The position numbers and the translations under genes are program-made. A DNA stretch of 5,837 nt from Planctomycetota bacterium (lineage in GTDB: Bacteria; Planctomycetota; B129-G9), in NCBI GenBank assembly GCA_003644325.1, contig QNCA01000106.1, forward strand, positions 1 through 5,837, given 5' to 3'. Under the pieces are notes generated by a model. It was not told where the DNA came from. It saw only the letters and a program-made list of their open reading frames with translations, and made no database searches. Every line of letters begins with the position of its first letter. Within the stretch, counting starts at the first letter, position 1. This document shows, one piece after another, positions 1 to 4,567 of the stretch.

Positions 1-1
1 A

Positions 2-340
2 TCCGTGCTCGCGGCGGACCCCAAGAACATCCAGGTTGTCTTTACGCTTCGTGACAGGAGAGAACACATGCTGTCCATCTACGCCACGGAGAACACGGCC
101 AGCGGCCGCCGCATGACCGTCCTGCTGGAGGCCCTGGATGAGGATGGCCGCCCCACCGGCGAAACGACACGGGCGGAGTGCACCGCGGATGAATACCTGC
201 GCGGCGTGTGGTTTCGGTTCCGCATCGCGGGCAGCGTGCGCGTCACGCTCAAGAATCAGAGTTCCACCATGTTCAAAGCCAACACCTTTGTCTCGGGTTT
301 CTTTTTCGATGAGAATTACGACTCGGAGCCGCGGGAATAA
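2..340 (+). CDS. C-terminal part of an unidentified protein ending in a 'VSGFFFDE' domain (5' partial)
   Basis: The reading frame is open from the first bases of the window to a TAA at 338-340. The GTG at base 5 is in frame, but no ribosome binding site is visible and the frame is already open before it, so the true start is probably upstream. The 112 visible residues look like a beta-rich domain, with alternating hydrophobic strands such as QVVFTLRD, MLSIYATE and VRVTLKNQ. They end in NTFVSGFFFDENYDSEPRE. From memory, endings of the type 'VSGIFFDP' are common at the C-terminus of large extracytoplasmic or surface proteins in Planctomycetes and related phyla. No enzyme motif is visible. The last 32 bases overlap the next gene, which places it in the same operon as the pseudopilin genes. 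It could be a protein exported or displayed by that system. The function is unknown. Confidence 0.7.
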   Translation, partial: SVLAADPKNIQVVFTLRDRREHMLSIYATENTASGRRMTVLLEALDEDGRPTGETTRAECTADEYLRGVWFRFRIAGSVRVTLKNQSSTMFKANTFVSGFFFDENYDSEPRE

Positions 341-782
341 GACACCGGGCGGATTCTCGCTGATAGAGCTGATGTTCGCTCTCAGCGTCTTCTCGTTCGG
401 GGCGATGGGGATACTTTCTCTCTGTTACTATGCCGTGGAACGGCAGGGCGAGGCCGTCAGGCAGGGCAGGTGGTACGAAGCAGCGGAGAGCGCATTCGCC
501 GTTTTCGCGGCGGAGTGCTCGGAAGATGACCTGCTGCTGACCAGAATCTCGGAAAAGGGCGCATGGTCCCAGGATAAACCGGCCGCCCGGCCGCTCACCG
601 ACCAGAGATACTTCTGCCGTATCGCCGTCGAGCCCGATAAGATTGTCGCGGGGCTCTATCATGTCCACGTCTATGTTTTTCCGTCTTCCATGCGTGGCGC
701 GGCGCTTGCCGACCGAATTACGCCCGAAGAGGCGTCCCGGGCCGTTTACGTAATGCGGACATATCTGTCGGAGAGGGAATGA
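309..782 (+). CDS. GspI/PilV-like minor pseudopilin
   Basis: This 157-residue protein has a type III (prepilin) signal. A 15-residue basic leader (MRITTRSRGNKTPGG) is followed by FSLIE, with Gly15 at -1, Phe16 at +1 and the conserved Glu20 at +5. A hydrophobic helix then runs to about residue 41. The prepilin peptidase PilD/GspO should cut after Gly15 and methylate the new N-terminus. The helix ending SFGAMGILSL resembles PilV/GspI proteins, and the later stretch YFCRIAVEP...GLYHVHVYVF matches the strand pattern of the GspI C-terminal domain. GspI usually has about 120 residues, so this one is somewhat long. The ATG at 309 gives a leader of normal length. No clear Shine-Dalgarno precedes it, and the 32-base overlap with the previous gene suggests coupled translation. 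Known GspI pairs with GspJ and GspK at the pseudopilus tip. The prepilin call is firm. The subfamily rests on gene order and short motifs. Confidence 0.85.
   Translation: MRITTRSRGNKTPGGFSLIELMFALSVFSFGAMGILSLCYYAVERQGEAVRQGRWYEAAESAFAVFAAECSEDDLLLTRISEKGAWSQDKPAARPLTDQRYFCRIAVEPDKIVAGLYHVHVYVFPSSMRGAALADRITPEEASRAVYVMRTYLSERE
770..776 (+). promoter_or_regulatory. Ribosome binding site of the gspJ-like gene
   Basis: GGAGAGG lies 9 bases before the ATG at 786, inside the last codons of the gspI-like gene. It supports ATG 786 as the start and gives a 3-base gap after the upstream stop. Confidence 0.75.
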
Positions 783-785
783 CCG

Positions 786-1616
786 ATGAATTCCGGGCGG
801 CAAAAAGGCTTTACCCTTATCGAAGCGATGATGACGGTCTCCATCACCAGCATTCTGATGACTTCCTTCCTGCTGGCGCTCAACTCCGCGAGGGATTCAC
901 TGGACCGTGCCCTCGTTGACAGCCATATTTTGGCCGCGCGGGAGAGCGTCTTCGGCATGTTCCACACGGACCTGGGTGGAATCGTTTATGAGCGCTCGTG
1001 CGTGGAGGGCAGTGACGAGGAGTTCGATGAGGCCGACTTCACGGGCGCATCGGGCGCATCCAACCCGGGTGCGGCGCGCGCGGCACGATACCTGGCTCTA
1101 GTCGTACTAAAGCGCAACTACGTTGATGAACGCGGAACCTTGCGCCCCGCGGACGTACTGCTGCTCCAGACGGCAGGGGCAAACTCCCTCACGCGCAGTG
1201 AAAAACTGAACCCGGTCTGTCGTGTGCTGTACTGCCTGTGCAGCGATGACGGCGACGGCGACTGGTCGAATAATCCCGTTGTCCATGCGCCGCAAGGGAA
1301 AGGAGGGCGTGTCGGCCTCTACCGCTGCGTCTGGGGTTCCCCCGGCGCGTTTGGCGGGCTTACCCTGCCCGACGCCGTCCGCGATTCAGCGCCGCCCGAG
1401 GAATCACTGCTCGCGCAGGACGTCCGCGAACTGGAAATCAGCGTCCTCATGAAGGGGAAAGACAGGTTCGAGCGGCGCACACTCGTTTTCCCCAATACGG
1501 AGCCGGACAGGAAGCCCACGGCCCTGAGAGTTCGTATTGTCATCTACAACCCTGTTGAAAAGCGGGAACACACCGTATGGCGGGTTTTCCATCTGGGCGA
1601 GTTGGAATGCTACTGA
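786..1616 (+). CDS. gspJ: GspJ-like minor pseudopilin
   Basis: This 276-residue protein has a very short basic leader (MNSGRQKG) and then FTLIE. Gly8 is at -1, Phe9 at +1 and Glu13 at +5, followed by a hydrophobic helix to about residue 32 and an amphipathic continuation (LNSARDSLDRALVD). The C-terminal third carries GspJ-type segments: LLAQDVRELEISVL near 208-221, then PTALRVRIVIYNP near 244-256 and a final strand with WRVFHLG. In characterised systems GspJ binds GspI and GspK to form the tip of the type II secretion pseudopilus, on the outer side of the inner membrane. The protein is longer than a typical GspJ (about 200 residues). It has six cysteines (72, 145, 150, 152, 181, 275), three of them clustered directly before an acidic turn DDGDGD at 154-159. 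Start ATG 786 is supported by a good ribosome binding site. PilW-like pilins are the main alternative, but the gene order favours GspJ. Confidence 0.8.
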   Translation: MNSGRQKGFTLIEAMMTVSITSILMTSFLLALNSARDSLDRALVDSHILAARESVFGMFHTDLGGIVYERSCVEGSDEEFDEADFTGASGASNPGAARAARYLALVVLKRNYVDERGTLRPADVLLLQTAGANSLTRSEKLNPVCRVLYCLCSDDGDGDWSNNPVVHAPQGKGGRVGLYRCVWGSPGAFGGLTLPDAVRDSAPPEESLLAQDVRELEISVLMKGKDRFERRTLVFPNTEPDRKPTALRVRIVIYNPVEKREHTVWRVFHLGELECY

Positions 1617-4219
1617 GCGGCGGACGGCACGGGAAATCGCGGAGCCGCGCAAGGCGCGGCAGTACGCTTGTCCTTGCCATTATATGCATTGCGCTGTTGG
1701 CCGCCATTGCGGCGATACTCGTACCCCTTGCGCTTACCGATTCCGGCGTCGTCGCCGCCGGAAACCACAGGAACGCCGCCAGGTACTCGGCTGAGAAATA
1801 TTTCGAATACGGAGTATCGCTGATATACGGCGACACGTTCGGAGAGGACGGGACGGCGTACAACAACGACAGCGGCGACGAAGGATACGACTGGCTTGAA
1901 GACTCTTTCGGCCCATACACTCTGCGCGACCTGCGCGACGGGGTAACCGTCTTCGAAGGCCGCACGGATGACGGCCTCACGGCGAAAGTTACACTCCGCA
2001 TCATCGACCACGAAAGCCTGGCGAATATCAACGTTCACGGCAACTTCTACGGGCCGGGCGGGACGACGAACGTCGGCCAGGGGGCTTCCACGGGGGAAAT
2101 TGCCCTGGAACGCGCGCTCGCCTCTGTTGAACTGCCCGAGAGCATCTTCCCCGACCGCTCGGAGGCGGCGGAAGCAACGCATAAACTCGCGCGGCAGATA
2201 ATCTCGTCGGCGCGCTTTTTCGGCCTGCCGCAATACTTCCCCGGCGGCGAGCGCGACCGTATCGACAATCACGCGCGGCTTGACTACCTGCCAAGCGCCG
2301 ATCCCAATCGCACGGGATTTGCCGAGGCAAACGAGTTCTCGCGCGGGCTGAACGACTTCGCCGACAACACCCCGGCCGATTCCGCCTTTCCCAGTTTCTT
2401 CGCGAAGGGCATCCACCAGACGCGTTTCGGCCTGGATACGGAACTGGCCATACAGTACGCCCGTTTTTACCCCGACGACCCGGGCACGCCCGCCGGTCGC
2501 GTGGAAGATTTCGCGCGAGACCGTAACGCGGCAACTCTTATCGGCAAAAACCGCCTGTACCTGCACTGCCTCCGAGCCGTCGGCGGCGATGAATTGAAGG
2601 CCCGCGCACTGTTCGCCGCAATCGCGGAGCGTGTAACCACTGTTTCCGGGGATCCGGACGTGTCCGCGGAGCTCAAGCCCAGGGTTTGTCTAAACGACCC
2701 CTCGCAGGAAAACATGGAGCGTATATATAAACTTCTAAAAGAGAAATGCCCGTACCTTTCGGAAGGCCGGATAAGGCAGGTGACGGCGAACCTGAAGGCC
2801 TACCTGATCTCCACGGGCACACAGCCGGTGGAATCCTTCGATTACTCCTTCCGGGAAACTTACGGCCTGGCGCGTTTCCCCCAGTTCAGCGAGGTCTATT
2901 TCATTTCCCGCAAGAAGGCCTTTTATATCGAGATAGCCAACCCCTTTAACACGAGGCAACTGGACCCGGCGGTCTCGGCCAAGGATATAGCCATTGACAT
3001 GCGCAACATGGAGTTGCGGGTAAAACTGAGGAGCGGCCCGGATATCTATACCGCCGACCTGAACCATCCCGGCAGTTACATCAGACGCGGCGAACCTGAC
3101 GACCCGCGAAAAACGGTTATTTACAAAATAGGCAAAGGCTCGAAGTCCATCATCGGCTTGACGCTGGAACCCGCCGTGACGATAGAGTCACCGGCGGATG
3201 TGGAATATATTGAACTGTGGTACAAGAAGGGAGTGTCAAACCCCTTCCCGGACGGCCCGCTTGACCGGATACCCTCCTTTGTGTTCGACACATGCACGGA
3301 CAGGAGCATGGAACGTATCGATCTGCTGGCTTCTTCTCAGGAGCGTGCCAACTGGACTGAAAGCGTTGCGTCCAAAAAACACTCCCTCAGGGGGTACTCA
3401 TCCGGAGAAGACCGCTCGTTCAATTCGGTCTCAGTGATGACCGCGGATATGCCGACGGCCCCCTACCTCCATGTGGGCGGTGACGGCAACCGCTTCGCGA
3501 ACGTGGGCGAGTTCTTCAGACTGTTGACCGTCGGGCCGTCTTACAACCCCGATACCGGCAAGCCGTTCGACAGCCTTATGGAATTTGTCTCGTTCATTGG
3601 AGCCCGCAGGGAACGGGAGAAACTCTTCGCACGACTGGAGAGGTCCGAGAGAGCCGCGTTGTACGACTGCCTGACCGCCTTTTCGCCCCTGCCGCCGGAG
3701 TACGTCAACCCCGAAGACCGCAACGTCCGCGAGGGAAGGATAAATATAAACACGGCATGCGAGGGTGTGCTGGCCTCGCTTCCTTTTGTCGGGATGAAGG
3801 GAGACAAAAATCACATTGCCGCTTATGCTCTGGTCAGGGAGTTCCAGGACTGCCGCCCGGCGCGCCGCCGGTCCGACCTGATCCGCCTGCACGGGCTTGA
3901 TTCCGGCGGAAACGATGTCTTCATACCCGCAGACCGCTTTCCGGCAAACTTCGAGGAAAACCCGATGCCCGCGGACCGCGCGGACCACCCGGAAGAGCGC
4001 GAATTCGTGGCGGGCGTGCTCGAAAACATGGTTACCGCCAGGTCGAACATGTTCACCCTGTACGTCAAAGTCGACATAAGAAGCGCAGGGGGGCAATCGT
4101 TGAGCGGGGCGCGCCTGGTGGGCATCGTGGACAGGTCCAGGCCGGCCGACCCGGATGCCGTCGATTTCCGCCCGCGTCTCCGCGTCATCATGCGGCACTT
4201 CCTCGACGAATACGAATAA
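1607..4219 (+). CDS. gspK: Very large GspK-like minor pseudopilin
   Basis: From ATG 1607 this is an 870-residue protein with a basic leader ending RARRG (Gly18 at -1), then STLVL and a hydrophobic helix to about residue 42. Leu sits at +5 in place of Glu, as expected for GspK, which lacks Glu5. Two GspK signatures are present. One is RIIDHESLANINVHG at about 131-145, corresponding to the family's 'DE.G.iNlN' segment. The other is GRININTACEGVLASLP at about 710-726, followed by a helix-hairpin-helix-like stretch reading ...LVREFQDCRPARRRSDLIRLHGLD. Ordinary GspK has roughly 330 residues, with the two signatures far closer together. Here about 560 residues lie between them, including beta-rich stretches such as FYIEIANPFN (439-448) and VEYIELWY (532-539). 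GspK caps the GspIJK tip in known systems. An in-frame ATG at 1577 would add 10 residues, but those codons have mostly A/T third positions, unlike the gene, and are better explained as gspJ sequence. Start 1607 overlaps gspJ by 10 bases. Both starts have weak ribosome binding sites. Confidence 0.8.
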   Translation: MLLSGGRHGKSRSRARRGSTLVLAIICIALLAAIAAILVPLALTDSGVVAAGNHRNAARYSAEKYFEYGVSLIYGDTFGEDGTAYNNDSGDEGYDWLEDSFGPYTLRDLRDGVTVFEGRTDDGLTAKVTLRIIDHESLANINVHGNFYGPGGTTNVGQGASTGEIALERALASVELPESIFPDRSEAAEATHKLARQIISSARFFGLPQYFPGGERDRIDNHARLDYLPSADPNRTGFAEANEFSRGLNDFADNTPADSAFPSFFAKGIHQTRFGLDTELAIQYARFYPDDPGTPAGRVEDFARDRNAATLIGKNRLYLHCLRAVGGDELKARALFAAIAERVTTVSGDPDVSAELKPRVCLNDPSQENMERIYKLLKEKCPYLSEGRIRQVTANLKAYLISTGTQPVESFDYSFRETYGLARFPQFSEVYFISRKKAFYIEIANPFNTRQLDPAVSAKDIAIDMRNMELRVKLRSGPDIYTADLNHPGSYIRRGEPDDPRKTVIYKIGKGSKSIIGLTLEPAVTIESPADVEYIELWYKKGVSNPFPDGPLDRIPSFVFDTCTDRSMERIDLLASSQERANWTESVASKKHSLRGYSSGEDRSFNSVSVMTADMPTAPYLHVGGDGNRFANVGEFFRLLTVGPSYNPDTGKPFDSLMEFVSFIGARREREKLFARLERSERAALYDCLTAFSPLPPEYVNPEDRNVREGRININTACEGVLASLPFVGMKGDKNHIAAYALVREFQDCRPARRRSDLIRLHGLDSGGNDVFIPADRFPANFEENPMPADRADHPEEREFVAGVLENMVTARSNMFTLYVKVDIRSAGGQSLSGARLVGIVDRSRPADPDAVDFRPRLRVIMRHFLDEYE

Positions 4220-4239
4220 CCGCGTCGGTCTTTACGCGG
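4220..4239 (+). terminator. Hairpin directly after the gspK stop codon, possible weak terminator
   Basis: CCGCGT (4220-4225) and ACGCGG (4234-4239) form a perfect 6-base-pair stem with an 8-base loop. The stem starts at the base after the TAA. It is followed by an A-run, not a T-run, so it is not a canonical intrinsic terminator on the + strand. It may stabilise the 3' end of the transcript or assist termination. It marks the end of the pseudopilin operon. Confidence 0.35.
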
Positions 4240-4275
4240 AAAAGTGAACAACAGCAAGTCTCTTACTGAAATGCT

Positions 4276-4303
4276 TAAAGATTTCAAAATTTCATGACGA
4301 TAC
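4276..4303 (+). promoter_or_regulatory. Candidate sigma-28 (FliA/SigD-type) promoter
   Basis: TAAAGATT at 4276-4283 matches the sigma-28 -35 consensus TAAAGTTT at 7 of 8 positions. GACGATAC at 4296-4303 matches the -10 consensus GCCGATAA at 6 of 8. The space from TAAA to the -10 box is 16 bases, against the usual 15. Chemotaxis genes are classic sigma-28 targets, so the context fits. The weak point is the distance: cheA starts about 260 bases downstream, which implies a long leader. Confidence 0.35.
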
Positions 4304-4324
4304 CTGCCACAAGCGTAAGCGGAA

Positions 4325-4408
4325 ATATCGATCATCTCCCAATGTTAACAGGTAAAGGGATATCCCCATAAGCCTTCTCTGACGGGCAGTCCCCATATCG
4401 GTCATCTC
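4325..4408 (+). repeat. Imperfect 14-base direct repeat with 70-base spacing
   Basis: ATATCGATCATCTC (4325-4338) and ATATCGGTCATCTC (4395-4408) agree at 13 of 14 positions and start 70 bases apart. The sequence between them contains the palindrome GGGATATCCC, and the octamer TCCCCATA occurs twice (4363-4370 and 4390-4397). Repeated sites of this size upstream of a gene can be regulator binding sites. No known motif is recognised. Confidence 0.4.
4345..4372 (+). promoter_or_regulatory. Candidate sigma-70-like promoter with a palindrome in its spacer
   Basis: TTAACA (4345-4350) is one base from the -35 consensus TTGACA. CATAAG (4367-4372) matches 4 of 6 positions of TATAAT, with a 16-base spacer. 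The perfect palindrome GGGATATCCC (4357-4366) lies inside the spacer and abuts the -10 hexamer, a position where a regulator could act. Each part is weak and the combination may be chance. Confidence 0.2.
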
Positions 4409-4428
4409 ATCCTGCATATCAATTAATT

Positions 4429-4450
4429 CCGATTCCCGGGAATTCGGGAA
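4429..4450. repeat. Palindrome ATTCCCGGGAAT with overlapping inverted repeat
   Basis: ATTCCCGGGAAT (4432-4443) is a perfect 12-base palindrome. CCG (4429-4431) and CGG (4445-4447) extend it with a single unpaired T. A second pairing is possible between TTCCCG (4433-4438) and CGGGAA (4445-4450) with a 6-base loop. No T-run follows, so it is not an intrinsic terminator. It could be a dimeric regulator's operator or a structured element of the cheA leader. Confidence 0.4.
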
Positions 4451-4480
4451 AGCACAGGTAAAAACATGCCGTGATACGTG

Positions 4481-4567
4481 ATGCCCAGCAACACTCGTGC
4501 AGCTTTTTTCCGCGCATATGTGAAAAGGCAGGAAATGCTGCGGCATAATGGATTGGAGGTAGAATAA
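4481..4567 (+). CDS. Possible 28-residue leader peptide overlapping the cheA start
   Basis: ATG 4481 opens a 28-codon frame ending at TAA 4565-4567. The last base of this stop is the first base of the cheA ATG (TAATG), the arrangement typical of coupled translation. GTG 4478 is an alternative start. The peptide is basic and could be helical (RAAFFRAYVKRQEMLRHNG). No Shine-Dalgarno precedes either start and no family is recognised. A chance open frame of this length is common, so this is a candidate only. Confidence 0.2.
   Translation: MPSNTRAAFFRAYVKRQEMLRHNGLEVE
4555..4560 (+). promoter_or_regulatory. Strong ribosome binding site of cheA
   Basis: GGAGGT lies 6 bases before ATG 4567, close to ideal sequence and spacing, and fixes the cheA start. 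A second AAGGAGG (4570-4576) lies just inside the coding sequence, but no useful start follows it: the out-of-frame GTG at 4586 runs into a stop after 13 codons. Confidence 0.85.

Larger units (their letters stand above)
4220..4566. other. AT-richer intergenic region between the pseudopilin operon and cheA
   Basis: This stretch of 347 bases is visibly poorer in G and C than the flanking genes and contains no convincing gene of normal length on either strand. It is the likely control region of cheA. It contains the hairpin after gspK, two promoter-like sequences, two perfect palindromes, an imperfect direct repeat and a short ORF that touches the cheA start. A minus-strand open frame at 4292-4546 was rejected for lack of a ribosome binding site and of any recognisable protein. 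I looked for the conserved core of cyclic-di-GMP (GEMM-I) riboswitches and did not find it. Confidence 0.6.

Noticed and set aside
138..308. Upstream extension of the gspI-like gene to ATG 138
   Set aside because: The extension would put 57 extra residues before the prepilin leader and overlap the preceding gene by 203 bases. ATG 309 gives a leader of normal length.
1577..1606. Alternative gspK start at ATG 1577
   Set aside because: The ten extra codons have mostly A/T third positions, unlike the rest of the gene, and a 40-base overlap with gspJ would result. It remains possible because neither start has a strong ribosome binding site.
1610..2566. Minus-strand 318-codon open frame inside gspK
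   Set aside because: It lies fully antisense to a well-supported gene with a prepilin signal and GspK signatures. Long antisense frames are expected in GC-rich genes. The translation has no family resemblance.
3431..4198. Minus-strand 255-codon open frame inside gspK
   Set aside because: It is antisense to the conserved GspK C-terminal region, with no independent motif or ribosome binding site.
4527..4538. Possible sigma-54 promoter (GG...GC) before cheA
   Set aside because: The GG and GC elements are separated by 8 bases, not the required 10, and the surrounding consensus is absent.
4292..4546. Minus-strand 84-codon open frame covering most of the intergenic gap
   Set aside because: It has no ribosome binding site before its ATG, no recognisable motif or domain, and runs against the direction of both neighbouring genes.
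4300..4550. Cyclic-di-GMP riboswitch (GEMM-I) in the cheA leader
   Set aside because: The conserved core segments and tetraloop/receptor elements could not be found. Only simple palindromes are present.
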